From: Chloroflexota bacterium | Lineage (GTDB): Bacteria > Chloroflexota > Dehalococcoidia > Dehalococcoidales > UBA2162 | Assembly: GCA_016190825.1 (NCBI GenBank) | Contig: JACPPV010000024.1 | Span: 1-64,000, forward strand | DNA: 64,000 nt | Reading direction: 5' to 3' | Shown here: positions 33,163 to 42,200 of the stretch, one piece after another | Position numbering within the stretch: position 1 is the first letter of the stretch | How the letters are laid out: every line of letters begins with the position of its first letter | Program-made: the position numbers and the translations under genes | Notes under the pieces: model-generated | Database searches by the model: none | What the model was told of the DNA's origin: nothing | Seen by the model: the letters and a program-made list of their open reading frames with translations, nothing else

Positions 33163-33372
33163 TTCCGGCGATGCTGGAGGTTGAAGCCAACAGGGCGGTG
33201 CTCTCGACTGGGCTACTGGCACCCTCAAAGAGGCAGCCGCCTGAACCAAGGAGATGAAGCCTACGGCGAACATATTTTTCGGTCGGACTGAATATGGGTG
33301 GGAGCGGGATCATGCTCTCAAGTATGGACCATTCTCACTAGCAGCTTGCTTTGATTGCCAGGAATATCAGAC

Positions 33373-33407
33373 CGGGCTGGCGTTGTGTCAGCCCGATCTT
33401 TTTGTTT
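33373..33407 (+). terminator. Intrinsic terminator
   Basis: CGGGCTG and CAGCCCG pair around a nine-base loop, followed by ATCTTTTTGTTTG. It ends the transcript of the small secreted protein genes and lies just before the convergent cimA stop. Confidence 0.85.
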
Positions 33408-33424
33408 GTCGGGAGGTGGCTCGA

Positions 33425-35020
33425 CTATACAGAAGGCGTGCTTTGTTTCAGCAACCAGTATTCCAGGCTGTCCGCCAGGGCAAGCCAGCTTGCCTCGATG
33501 ATATTCGTTGAGCTGCCAACGGTGCGCCATTCTTTATCGCCATCAGATGATTCGATGAGGACCCGGACCTGGGACTCGGTGCCGGTGCTTTCTTCTAGGA
33601 TTCGCACTTTGTAGTCTACCAGCTTGACCGGCGCGATGTTGGGATAATACTGGATAAGCGCCTTACGCAGCGCCTGGTCAAGCGCATTTACCGGACCGTT
33701 GCCTTCTGCGGCGGTGTGTATTATCTCCGTGCCGACCTTGACCTTGATCATCGCCTCAGCCAGCGTTTCCTCCAGATTGTTCCTGGTGGGCGCACGCCGC
33801 CGGGTTTCGATGACAACCATGAAATCAACGAGCTCGAACGGAGCTTTGTAGTCCGGCCTGGTCCGGTGAAACAGTAGTTCCATGGATGCTTCAGCGTTGT
33901 CATACTGGAAGCCGCGGCTCTCCAGCAACTTGACCCGCTCCAGCAACTTCCTGACCTCCGTCCCATCTTCCGATAGGTCGATCCCGAGCTCTCTAGCTTT
34001 GAGAATGATATTCTGGCGGCCGGATAACTCTGATACCACCGCCCTCCGCCGGTTACCCACCTGTGCCGGATCAACATGCTGGTAGCTGTTAGCCCATTTT
34101 GCCATCGCGTGAACGTGGAGTCCGGCTTTGTGGCTGAAGGCGCTGGCGCCGACATAAGGCCGAAACGGGTCGGGCGCCAGATTCGCCGCCTCACTGACAA
34201 AATTGGAGACCTCCGTCAGTCTGGCCAGTTGCTCATCGGTAATACAATCTATGCCCATTTTCAGCTTCAGATTGCCGATGATCGAGCACAGGTTCGCATT
34301 GCCGCATCGCTCCCCAAAACCGTTAATCGTGCCCTGCACCTGGATGGCGCCGGCGTTGAGCGCTACCAGGCTATTGGCTACCGCAAGCTCACCATCGTTA
34401 TGGGTGTGGATTCCCAGGTTAACGCCAGTCGCTGCCTTAGCCGCTTTGACGGCCGCCATGACTTCGCTGGGCAGAGCGCCCCCGTTGGTATCGCATAATA
34501 TCAGGCAGCTTGCTCCCGCCTCCTCCGCCGCCGTTAAACAGCGCAGGGCGTAATCCCGATCGGCTTTGAAACCATCAAAGAAGTGCTCCGCATCAAGGAA
34601 AACGGTCAGCCCCTTTCCCTTCAGATAGCGGACAGAATCGGTAATCATGCTTAGGTTTTCTTCCAGAGATGTCTCTAGCACCTGGGTTACCTGCGGCGCC
34701 GAGCTCTTGCCGACGATTGTGACTGTTCCCGTACCAGCGACGGCCAGCGCGTTGAGGTTGGCATCGGCTTCCGGCCTGGTGTGGGCGCGGCGGGTACTGC
34801 CGAAGGCAACTAGGATGGCGTTTGCCAGTTTCAGCTCTCTGGCACGCTGGAAAAACTCCTCGTCCTTGGGATTGGAGGCGGGCCAGCCGCCCTCAATATA
34901 ATGAACGCCCAACTCATCAAGTTTCCTGGTGATATTCAGTTTGTCCACCACGGAGAAAGAGACGCCTTCGCGCTGAGCGCCATCCCGTAGTGTGGAGTCG
35001 TAAAGTTGAATTTGTGGCAA
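33425..35020 (-). CDS. cimA: (R)-citramalate synthase
   Basis: The 531-residue protein has the DRE-TIM metallolyase signature QLYDSTLRDGAQREGVSFS, with Arg-Asp at the metal/substrate site. It also has the barrel motifs HFFDGFKADRDYAL and GIHTHNDGELAVANSL, and a C-terminal LeuA dimer/allosteric domain. This matches the CimA/DR-type alpha-isopropylmalate synthase homologues that condense pyruvate and acetyl-CoA to citramalate, the threonine-independent entry to isoleucine. The start is TTG, directly after the leuB stop, with GGGAGG just before it, so translation is coupled. It shares its operon with leuB on the minus strand. Homocitrate or methylthio-malate activity is less likely. Confidence 0.9.
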   Translation of the reverse strand: MPQIQLYDSTLRDGAQREGVSFSVVDKLNITRKLDELGVHYIEGGWPASNPKDEEFFQRARELKLANAILVAFGSTRRAHTRPEADANLNALAVAGTGTVTIVGKSSAPQVTQVLETSLEENLSMITDSVRYLKGKGLTVFLDAEHFFDGFKADRDYALRCLTAAEEAGASCLILCDTNGGALPSEVMAAVKAAKAATGVNLGIHTHNDGELAVANSLVALNAGAIQVQGTINGFGERCGNANLCSIIGNLKLKMGIDCITDEQLARLTEVSNFVSEAANLAPDPFRPYVGASAFSHKAGLHVHAMAKWANSYQHVDPAQVGNRRRAVVSELSGRQNIILKARELGIDLSEDGTEVRKLLERVKLLESRGFQYDNAEASMELLFHRTRPDYKAPFELVDFMVVIETRRRAPTRNNLEETLAEAMIKVKVGTEIIHTAAEGNGPVNALDQALRKALIQYYPNIAPVKLVDYKVRILEESTGTESQVRVLIESSDGDKEWRTVGSSTNIIEASWLALADSLEYWLLKQSTPSV

Positions 35021-36118
35021 CTAAGAACCTCCCACCATTTTCGCAATCACGTCACCCATCTCTTTCGTTCCCACCTGGATTTTGCCCTCGCTCATTATAT
35101 CATAGGTGCGGTAACCTTCGTCCAAAGCAGTCTCAATGGCGTTCTCTACCGCCCGGGCTTCTTCTACGAGGTTAAGGGAATAGCGCAGCATCACGGCAGC
35201 GCTGAGAATCGTGGCGAGGGGGTTCGACACGTTCTGTCCGGTGAGAGACGGTGCGCTGCCGTGAATTGGCTCATAGAGACCAAAGATGCTTGTTCCTTCC
35301 CGTGGCACGCTGGCCAAACTGGCAGAGGGGAGCATACCCATCGAGCCGGACAGAACGGAGGCTTCATCGGTGAGGATGTCGCCGAAAGTATTTTCAGTGA
35401 CCAGCACATCGAGGGACCTGGGATTCTGAATCAGCCGCATGGCGCAGGAGTCAACCAGCATGTGCTCAAGCTCAATATCGGGGTATTCCGCTGCCATCTC
35501 AATGGCTATCTGACGCCACAGACGGGAAGTTTCCAACACGTTGGCCTTATCCACCGAGATTAGCCTCTTTTTTCGGCTACGGGCGAGCTCAAAGCCCACC
35601 CTGATGATGCGCTCGATTTCCTGCTCGGAGTAAGACATTGTGTCCACCGCCCGTCGCCCGCGGGAAGTAACCCACCGCCTCTTCGGACGCCCGAAGTAAA
35701 GGCCGCCGGTCAGTTCCCGGACAACGATCATATCCACGCCATCAACAACTTCCGGCCTGAGATTGGTGGCATTGATTAGCGTGGGAAAGACCTTCACCGG
35801 GCGCAGGTTGGCAAAGAGTCCTAGCCCCTTTCTTATCGCCAGGAGACCATCCTCCGGGCGGGTCTTTGCCTGCGGGTCATCCCACTTGGGACCGCCGACG
35901 GCGCCGAGCAGCACCGCCTGGCAGCCCTTACACATCTTCAGTGTGTCCGCGGTCAGCGCCTCTCCGGTCTTATCAATTGATACCCCGCCGATCAGTCCGT
36001 GGTGCAGGCTAAACTCGTGGCCATACTTTGAGGTAACGGTTCGCAATACCTTGACGGCTTCTTCCAAGACCTCCGGGCCGATGCCATCGCCAGGTAAAAC
36101 AGCTATATCAAACTTCAT
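35021..36118 (-). CDS. leuB: 3-isopropylmalate dehydrogenase (also expected to act on 3-methylmalate)
   Basis: The 365-residue protein begins IAVLPGDGIGPEVLEEAVKV and carries the Lys-Tyr/Arg active-site patterns VVRELTGGLYFG and VDSCAMRLIQNP, plus ENTFGDILTDEAS and the NAD-binding GSAPSLTGQNVSNPLATI. These define the isopropylmalate/isocitrate dehydrogenase family. It catalyses the third step of leucine synthesis. Next to cimA it probably also oxidises 3-methylmalate in the isoleucine branch. AGGAGG precedes ATG. leuC and leuD are not in this window. Confidence 0.94.
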   Translation of the reverse strand: MKFDIAVLPGDGIGPEVLEEAVKVLRTVTSKYGHEFSLHHGLIGGVSIDKTGEALTADTLKMCKGCQAVLLGAVGGPKWDDPQAKTRPEDGLLAIRKGLGLFANLRPVKVFPTLINATNLRPEVVDGVDMIVVRELTGGLYFGRPKRRWVTSRGRRAVDTMSYSEQEIERIIRVGFELARSRKKRLISVDKANVLETSRLWRQIAIEMAAEYPDIELEHMLVDSCAMRLIQNPRSLDVLVTENTFGDILTDEASVLSGSMGMLPSASLASVPREGTSIFGLYEPIHGSAPSLTGQNVSNPLATILSAAVMLRYSLNLVEEARAVENAIETALDEGYRTYDIMSEGKIQVGTKEMGDVIAKMVGGS

Positions 36119-36576
36119 GCCAGAATCCTCCTGAAGAATAGTCTCTTACTTATCAGACTCTCATTTTCGCTTTTTTCTCCTTCGAAAGCAAGCACATTAG
36201 TTAAGAGGTTGTTTAGCAACTCACCCAAGCCGTTCGTGGCTCGCCACCGACCCTCGCCACAGGTGGTGAGCCGTTAGCCTGCCCTGAGAACAGACTAAGG
36301 GAACCACAACTGCCCTTCGACAAGCTCAGAGCTTGCCCCGTACGTGATACGGGGGCGAACGGAGTTATTAAAGGCTCTCTTACTTAATGTCATTCCCGCG
36401 AAGCCTATCCCGTTCACGGTGAACTGTTCAGATAGCAAATTGTACGGATTGCTTCGGCACCGCGTGTCTCGCAGTTACGAATTATGCGGCGGTTTTATGC
36501 TTCGGGACACACTATATTGGTCTCGCAGCATGATGGCGTGTGACGGTCTTGGCAGGCTCTCAAATCATCCCTCATC
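36119..36576. other. Intergenic region carrying repeat copies
   Basis: No gene is supported. It contains a full copy of the MITE-like repeat (36205-36379) and, next to it, a partial copy of the GTCATTCC family (36389-~36425). The remainder has no recognised feature. Confidence 0.6.
36205..36379. repeat. MITE-like repeat, copy A
   Basis: The ends GAGGTTGTTTAGCAACTC and GAGTTATTAAAGGCTCTC are imperfect inverted repeats. The interior matches the copy at 44804 except for about 28 additional bases near CTCGCCACCGACCC. Flanks TTAGTTA and TTACTTA differ by one base and may be an old target duplication. Confidence 0.8.
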
Positions 36577-37398
36577 TTACCTAGAGGCAGCATAGAGTGC
36601 GATGGCGCCGAACAGAAACTGACGGGACGATACGCGGCTGAAACCGCTCCGCGTGAGCATTTGCTTGATTTCCTCTGGGGGATAGAAACAGGCGGCCGAT
36701 TCCGCGAGATAACGGTAGGCATCGAGGTCGCCCGAGATAAGCCAGCCGACAGGAAGCACCCACCAGCGCAGGTAAAGGTGGAAAAGCGCTTTCAGCAACC
36801 GGTTTTCAGGCTGGCCCGTTTCAAGGACAACGAACTTGCCTCCTGGAGCGGTCACTCTGAAAATTTCAGCGAGATTGGCTTGCGCGAGCGGATTTTCGCA
36901 GAGCAGGTTTCGAAAGGCAAACGAGACCATCACGCAGTCAAAATATCTATCGGGAAAGGGCAAGGCATCGGCGTATCCCTTGATGAATGATGGTTTTCTA
37001 ACGAGCGGTGCCGCCTTTTCCATTGCAAGGTCCAGCATCGGCTGGCTGCAGTCCAGTCCGGTCACTTTTACGGCGTAGGTTGCCCGACGCATGAGGTTGA
37101 CTGTCAGTTCGCCCGTGCCGCAACCGAGGTCGAGCACTGTGCTTGGCACCCCTGCCAGGCATTCCCGGGTTGCTTCCTGCCGCCAATGATTGACGCCGCC
37201 CCATGTTAAGACAAGATTAATCAGCTCGTAACGCCGCGGAATAGCCGAAAAAATTTCCTGCAGGGGCTTGGCAAACACAGCTTTTCGCATGGCGCCGGAC
37301 ATTTCTGACTCAGACTTTCTGCCCGCTTTGACGGCTGAAATTCGTTTCATTGTATCACCGCTTTGCGAAGCCATCAAGGATCTAGCTAGGTGAGCCAT
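36577..37398 (-). CDS. UbiE/MenG-type quinone methyltransferase family protein
   Basis: The 273-residue protein has SAM motif I (TVLDLGCGTGELTVNLMRR), followed by VTGLDCSQPMLDLA, and the family blocks FDCVMVSFAFRNL and SGDLDAYRYLAESAACFYPP. FAIPRRYELIN-like residues (SAIPRRYELINLVLTWGG) match the UbiE/MenG N-terminus. It should methylate a demethylmenaquinone or related ring. There is no neighbouring men gene. The N-terminus is longer than usual; internal Met codons (MKRISAV, MSGAM) are plausible real starts. It overlaps the small ORF upstream by 13 bp. Confidence 0.85.
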   Translation of the reverse strand: MAHLARSLMASQSGDTMKRISAVKAGRKSESEMSGAMRKAVFAKPLQEIFSAIPRRYELINLVLTWGGVNHWRQEATRECLAGVPSTVLDLGCGTGELTVNLMRRATYAVKVTGLDCSQPMLDLAMEKAAPLVRKPSFIKGYADALPFPDRYFDCVMVSFAFRNLLCENPLAQANLAEIFRVTAPGGKFVVLETGQPENRLLKALFHLYLRWWVLPVGWLISGDLDAYRYLAESAACFYPPEEIKQMLTRSGFSRVSSRQFLFGAIALYAASR

Positions 37399-37628
37399 CC
37401 GCGAAACTGTCGAATACGCACGTAAAGCAGCAAAAGAAAAAGGGTATTTACCCCGATCTTTCTGGTAAGATAGCTTTGATAACCAGCAAAAAATACGCAG
37501 GAGGAGGGAATGAATACCCCGTGCACATTATACAGACTCCGCTCTTTGATTTCGACACCTTCATCGCGAAAAAGGCAATGACCGTCTGCTAGTGGTGCTA
37601 GCTCGGTCAGGTCTTTGACCATGACCAT
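37386..37628 (-). CDS. Hypothetical 80-residue protein
   Basis: An AAAGGAGGG ribosome site is eight bases before ATG. The start region (VKDLTELAPLADGHCLFRDE) is acidic, and the end carries a hydrophobic stretch (IGVNTLFLLLLYVRIRQF). No family is recognised. It overlaps the following methyltransferase gene on the same strand, which suggests co-translation. It may be a chance ORF. Confidence 0.35.
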   Translation of the reverse strand: MVMVKDLTELAPLADGHCLFRDEGVEIKERSLYNVHGVFIPSSCVFFAGYQSYLTRKIGVNTLFLLLLYVRIRQFRGWLT

Positions 37629-37723
37629 GGGGCGTCCCTCCTTTCAGCTTTTACTCAACTGACTAGGATACGCCCCTCTTGTTTTTACACACAATAAGTT
37701 ACACTACCGACGCTTACAACTGT

Positions 37724-37752
37724 TTGACAAACACATCATTGTGTCTTACAAT
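37724..37752 (+). promoter_or_regulatory. Promoter with embedded palindrome upstream of the PadR gene
   Basis: TTGACA, a 17-base spacer, then TACAAT. The spacer contains ACACATCATTGTGT (37731-37744), inverted arms ACACA and TGTGT around TCAT. A repressor bound there would cover the promoter, as expected for PadR autoregulation. Confidence 0.75.
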
Positions 37753-37807
37753 TTACCCAAAGAGATATATCGTTTTATTGTTTGGCTCCTTGTGCAGGAA
37801 GGTGCTC

Positions 37808-38311
37808 ATGACTAGCAGACGTCATCATTATGAAGAAGAATTGTACGCAAGGCTAAGGCGCCGCCGGCTATTCCACAGAGGTGACCTAAAGTATGTTATC
37901 CTGGAGCACCTGAAGGATAAGCCGAGCCACGGATATGAGATCATCCGTGAACTTCAAGAACGTTTCCACAGATTTTACCGGCCAAGCCCGGGCAGTATAT
38001 ATCCAACGCTTCAGATGCTCGAAGAAATGGGCTATCTTACCGCTAGTGAGCAGGAGGGGAAGAGGGTATACGCCATCACCCCGACCGGCAGTGCCTTTCT
38101 GGAGGCGCGAAAAGAGCACGAGGAAACAATGAAAAGCCAGATGGACAAATGGTGGAATCCGGAGAATATTGAGGATGTAATTGACGTAAGGGTCCAGCTT
38201 GAAAGGCTCATGCAACTGCTCAAAGTTAAGACCCGAACTGCCAGCGCAGAGAGTCTTGGACATGTCCGGAAGGCGCTTTCCGATGCATGTGATGAAATCT
38301 CGAAGTACTAG
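37808..38311 (+). CDS. PadR-family transcriptional repressor
   Basis: The 167-residue protein has a winged-helix PadR domain (FHRGDLKYVILEHLKDKPSH, GYEIIRELQERF, PGSIYPTLQMLEEMGYLTAS) and a C-terminal helical dimerisation region with HEETMKSQMDKWW. PadR repressors commonly control adjacent exporter genes and respond to drugs or phenolic compounds. It lies 85 bp upstream of two ABC exporter genes, with a palindromic operator in its own promoter. ATG 37808 has GGAAGGTG upstream. The track's earlier start reaches into the promoter and is rejected. Confidence 0.9.
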   Translation: MTSRRHHYEEELYARLRRRRLFHRGDLKYVILEHLKDKPSHGYEIIRELQERFHRFYRPSPGSIYPTLQMLEEMGYLTASEQEGKRVYAITPTGSAFLEARKEHEETMKSQMDKWWNPENIEDVIDVRVQLERLMQLLKVKTRTASAESLGHVRKALSDACDEISKY

Positions 38312-38396
38312 TCCCGGACCCAGGCTAAACTGCGAGGCAGCCAACTGGACCAGACAATGATGTAGGCGATCTCCCACGGACAAGGACAGCTATCCA

Positions 38397-40130
38397 ATGA
38401 GAAATGTGATGAGGTTAACAAAGTTCGCCGGGAAATACTGGGTATGGCTGTTGGTTGCGTTCGTGCTGGTAATGGCGAGCACTGGTTTCAGCATTATTAT
38501 CCCCCGGATGATAGGCGATGCGCTAGATGAGGCGCTCGGCTCCCAGGAACAGACTTTCCTCTTCATATCGGCAGCGGTTGTGGTCGGCACCAGTGCCTTG
38601 AGGGGACTCACAGAGTACGGGAACCGGTATCTGGACGAAACAATCTCTCAGAAAACTGCCTATGACATCAGGAGCGCCATCTTCAAACGACTGCAACGGC
38701 AAAGTTTTGCCTACTATGATCAAGCGCAGACTGGGCAACTGATGTCACGTGCTACGGTGGATGTGGAGGCTGTACGAATGTTTTTCAGCCAGGGCTTACT
38801 GGCACTGTCCCAGATGGTCGTTATGATGATCGCCATCTCCATTATTCTACTGATGATGGACTGGAAGCTGGCTCTCCTCACGCTGGCTTTTGTGCCGGCA
38901 ATCGCCTGGCGAGGGATTACAGTTGGCAATCTGCTCCGTCCTATCTGGCTCAAAATCCAGCAACTAATGGCATCTATGGGGACAACTCTTGAGGAGAGTC
39001 TCACCGGAATAAGAGTCGTTAAGGCTTTCTCGCGGCATAAGGAAGAGGAACGCAAGTTCACCACGGCGGCAAAACTCCTTTATAACGAGCATCTCAGAGT
39101 TGCTCGGGTACAAGCGTTCAACGTGCCGTTGCTTGCCTTTTTGATAGCCGTGCCAACAGTTGTCATTCTCTGGTACGGTGGGCGCCAGGTGATAGCCGGT
39201 ACCATGACCTTGGGCGATGTAACGAAATTCATCCTTTATGCAGGTATGATGGCGATGCCTGTCCGTCGCATGGGGATGATAGTCAATCTCTTGTCTCGCA
39301 CCGTTTCAGCAGGGGGGCGCATTTTCGAAATACTTGATAGTGATTCGGCCGTCAAGGATAAGTCCGACGCAACTGAGCTAGAGAAGGTAAAAGGGCAGGT
39401 GGTATTCGAAGGCGTCAGCTTTGGTTACGGTTCGGTGGGGACCATACTCGAGAATATCAGTTTTCGCGCACAACCCGGCCAAATGGTGGCTTTACTGGGG
39501 GGCTCAGGCAGCGGTAAAAGCACTCTAGTAAATCTCATCTCCCGATTTTATGATGTCACGGGTGGACGGATTACCATTGACGGAATCGATATTCGCGATG
39601 TGACTTTGGCTTCGCTGCGCAAGAATGTTGGCATTGTGCAGCAGGATGTTTTCCTGTTCTCGGCTACCGTTCGGGATAACATCGCCTTTGGCGCGCCGAA
39701 TGCCAGTATGGAGCAAATCATAGCTTCAGCCAAAACTGCCCACCTGCATAATTTTATCGAAGGCCTGCCCGATGGCTATGATACCTTGGTGGGTGAGCGG
39801 GGGGTCACGCTCTCCGGCGGTGAGAAACAACGCCTGGCTATCGCCCGCACCCTGCTGGTAAACCCGTCTATCCTGATTCTGGATGACTCCACCTCCAATG
39901 TGGATGCCGAAACTGAGGTACTGATCCGCCAGGCGCTGAACCGGTTGGTCGAAGGACGCACTACCTTTGTCATTACTCACCGGGTACCCCTTATCAAAAG
40001 AGCCGATCTCATTCTGCTGCTCAAAGACGGGGAAATAGTGGAGCAGGGCAAACATGATGACCTCATTTCCAGACGCGGACTCTACTGGCAGCTATATGAA
40101 TCACAGCTCATCGCCATCTCTAGGTCCTGA
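38397..40130 (+). CDS. ABC exporter half-transporter with degenerate catalytic site
   Basis: The 577-residue protein has a six-helix type I exporter membrane domain (~10-310) and a nucleotide-binding domain. Walker A is GGSGSGKST (~368), the signature is LSGGEKQRLAIART, and Walker B is ILILDDSTSNVD, where Asp497 stands in place of the catalytic Glu. That substitution marks the degenerate subunit of heterodimeric exporters such as BmrCD and TM287/288. It starts with ATG after a weak purine-rich site and is followed 21 bp later by the partner. It probably exports a drug, lipid or peptide under PadR control. Confidence 0.9.
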   Translation: MRNVMRLTKFAGKYWVWLLVAFVLVMASTGFSIIIPRMIGDALDEALGSQEQTFLFISAAVVVGTSALRGLTEYGNRYLDETISQKTAYDIRSAIFKRLQRQSFAYYDQAQTGQLMSRATVDVEAVRMFFSQGLLALSQMVVMMIAISIILLMMDWKLALLTLAFVPAIAWRGITVGNLLRPIWLKIQQLMASMGTTLEESLTGIRVVKAFSRHKEEERKFTTAAKLLYNEHLRVARVQAFNVPLLAFLIAVPTVVILWYGGRQVIAGTMTLGDVTKFILYAGMMAMPVRRMGMIVNLLSRTVSAGGRIFEILDSDSAVKDKSDATELEKVKGQVVFEGVSFGYGSVGTILENISFRAQPGQMVALLGGSGSGKSTLVNLISRFYDVTGGRITIDGIDIRDVTLASLRKNVGIVQQDVFLFSATVRDNIAFGAPNASMEQIIASAKTAHLHNFIEGLPDGYDTLVGERGVTLSGGEKQRLAIARTLLVNPSILILDDSTSNVDAETEVLIRQALNRLVEGRTTFVITHRVPLIKRADLILLLKDGEIVEQGKHDDLISRRGLYWQLYESQLIAISRS

Positions 40131-40151
40131 GGAAGATCAATAAGGAGAGAT

Positions 40152-41987
40152 ATGTTTTACGGTGGAGGTGGTCCGTTCGGTGGAGGCGGAGGTATGGGAG
40201 GTGGCGGCCGGCGGGGGTCTCTGGACGCGGTTAGCGACGTAACCGGAAAGGCATATGACAGCCGGGTACTGGGCCGTGCATCCAGATATCTCACCAGGGT
40301 TAAACCATGGCTCGCTCTGGGGCTTGGCGGGTCACTGGTCCGGACTGCAGCTCAAGCAGTTACGCCATTTTTGATCGGAGTAACGATCGATAATTTCATA
40401 AGGACTAAAAACCTCAGTGGTCTGGGACTCATGGCCCTAGTGTTGCTGGGGGTGCAGCTGGCAATGTGGGGTAGCCAATACGTGCAGACCATTTCCCTCT
40501 CCTTTGCCGGCCAATCAGTGCTTCTCAGAATGCGTACCGACCTATTTAGTCACCTGCACTCGCTTTCGATGAGCTTCTTCGACCATAACAAAGTTGGACG
40601 GCTCATGTCCAGGGTGCAAAACGACATCAATCAACTGCAGGAAGTGCTGACCCAGGGCATCGCGAACCTGGTCACCAATGTGGTGCTTCTTTTCGCGATA
40701 ATCGGATTCATGGTCACCATGAATCCTCGCCTGGCTTTGATTGTGTTAAGCGTGATACCTGCGCTTGGCATAGTCATGGCAATATGGCAGAAAAACGCCA
40801 GGAAATTCTTCACTAACTCACGCCGCGCCATTGCCGAAGTCAGCGACCAGATCCAGCAAGGGGTGTCAGGTATTAGAGTGACCCAGAGTCTTTCTCAGGA
40901 AGAGGCAAATATTGCGAGGTTTGACGGGGTGAATCGCGCCAACCTCGATGCCAATATCAACGCTGCTCGGCTGATGGCTCTCATGGCGCCCACCGTCCAG
41001 ATTATGACTGGCGTTGCCTATGCCCTCATCATCATCTTTGGCGGCCAGCAGGTGCTCGCTGGCACTATGGACGCTGGATTCCTGGTGGCTTTTCTGCTTT
41101 ACATACAGAGATTTTTTGATCCTGTCATTGAACTGACAATGATGTATACCCAGTTGCAGCAGGCTATGGCTTCTGGAGCGCGGGTTTTCGAACTCTTTGA
41201 CGTCAAGCCTGCCATTAAAGATAAACCCGGAGCGGTTGATATGCCCGCAATAAAAGGCGAGATCAAGTTTGATGGGGTTAGCTTTGCATACGAACCTGGC
41301 GTGGACGTCCTTCGTGATATAACCTTCGCCGTGAATCCCGGCGAGACGGTAGCGGTGGTAGGGCGGACCGGGGCGGGGAAGAGCAGCTTGATCAGCCTTT
41401 GCACGCGTTTCTATGATGTCACGAAAGGGGAGATCACCATTGACGGCCTTAACCTGACTTCGGTTACCCAGGAATCGTTGCGGTTCAAGATTGGCATCGT
41501 ACCGCAAGATGCTTTTCTTTTTGCCGGAACAATCGAGGATAACATTCGCTATGGGCGCCTCGATGCCGGACGGGAGGATATCATACAGGCAGCGAGGGCA
41601 GCGGGTGTACACGAATTCATTACCCGTTTGCCGCATGGGTATGACACTCCAGTGGGAGAGAGAGGTGGGAATCTCAGCGCCGGCCAGCGTCAGCTCATCT
41701 GCCTGGCCCGGGCAATTCTGGCAGATCCACCTATCCTGATACTGGATGAGGCTACCTCTAATGTGGATACTAATACCGAGCGTATCATGCAGGAATCCCT
41801 CCGCCGCCTGACTCACGGACGGACCTGCCTGGTCATCGCCCACAGGCTGTCTACAGTCACCAACGCTGACCGCATCATAGTCTTGGAGCACGGCAAAATC
41901 GCTGAGATGGGCACTCACCAGGAACTACTGGACAAAAAAGGCGTCTACTACAACCTGTTTGAAACTTTGAGAGCAGTGGAACAGTGA
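40152..41987 (+). CDS. ABC exporter half-transporter, catalytically competent partner
   Basis: The 611-residue protein starts with a Gly-rich tail (MFYGGGGPFGGGGGMGGGG), then a type I exporter membrane domain (~60-350). Its nucleotide-binding domain has Walker A GRTGAGKSSL, signature LSAGQRQLICLARAIL and a canonical Walker B ILILDEATSNVD with Glu533. Its consensus site complements the degenerate one of the preceding subunit, as in heterodimers with one active hydrolysis site. AAGGAGAG precedes ATG. The Gly-rich N-terminus occurs in related Chloroflexota and Firmicutes exporters; its role is unknown. Confidence 0.92.
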   Translation: MFYGGGGPFGGGGGMGGGGRRGSLDAVSDVTGKAYDSRVLGRASRYLTRVKPWLALGLGGSLVRTAAQAVTPFLIGVTIDNFIRTKNLSGLGLMALVLLGVQLAMWGSQYVQTISLSFAGQSVLLRMRTDLFSHLHSLSMSFFDHNKVGRLMSRVQNDINQLQEVLTQGIANLVTNVVLLFAIIGFMVTMNPRLALIVLSVIPALGIVMAIWQKNARKFFTNSRRAIAEVSDQIQQGVSGIRVTQSLSQEEANIARFDGVNRANLDANINAARLMALMAPTVQIMTGVAYALIIIFGGQQVLAGTMDAGFLVAFLLYIQRFFDPVIELTMMYTQLQQAMASGARVFELFDVKPAIKDKPGAVDMPAIKGEIKFDGVSFAYEPGVDVLRDITFAVNPGETVAVVGRTGAGKSSLISLCTRFYDVTKGEITIDGLNLTSVTQESLRFKIGIVPQDAFLFAGTIEDNIRYGRLDAGREDIIQAARAAGVHEFITRLPHGYDTPVGERGGNLSAGQRQLICLARAILADPPILILDEATSNVDTNTERIMQESLRRLTHGRTCLVIAHRLSTVTNADRIIVLEHGKIAEMGTHQELLDKKGVYYNLFETLRAVEQ

Positions 41988-42107
41988 CGTTAACGCGCGG
42001 CTTGTCAAGGTGCTTTAGCGCAGGCATTATTTCTCCGATGGTTAATTGAAAAAGTCGGGCACTGGATTCAAGCCGTTCCTTCCGCAGGCAAGCGTCCACA
42101 GCCGGGT

Positions 42108-42136
42108 TTGCCCGTTGTGGAAGATCGGTCTATAAT
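42108..42136 (+). promoter_or_regulatory. Sigma70-type promoter upstream of phosphofructokinase
   Basis: TTGCCC, 17 bases, then TATAAT. It lies about 65 bases before the GTG start. The -10 is perfect and the -35 is weak. Confidence 0.65.
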
Positions 42137-42200
42137 TCATCCGTAGACCACGGCTCTTTCCCACTCTTTATTCTTTTGCCAAACACATTGGAGGTGTATT

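Noticed and set aside
40866-41918. Minus ORF of 350 aa opposite the second ABC exporter
   Set aside because: It is a shadow of the coding strand. The plus frame carries Walker motifs and a ribosome site.
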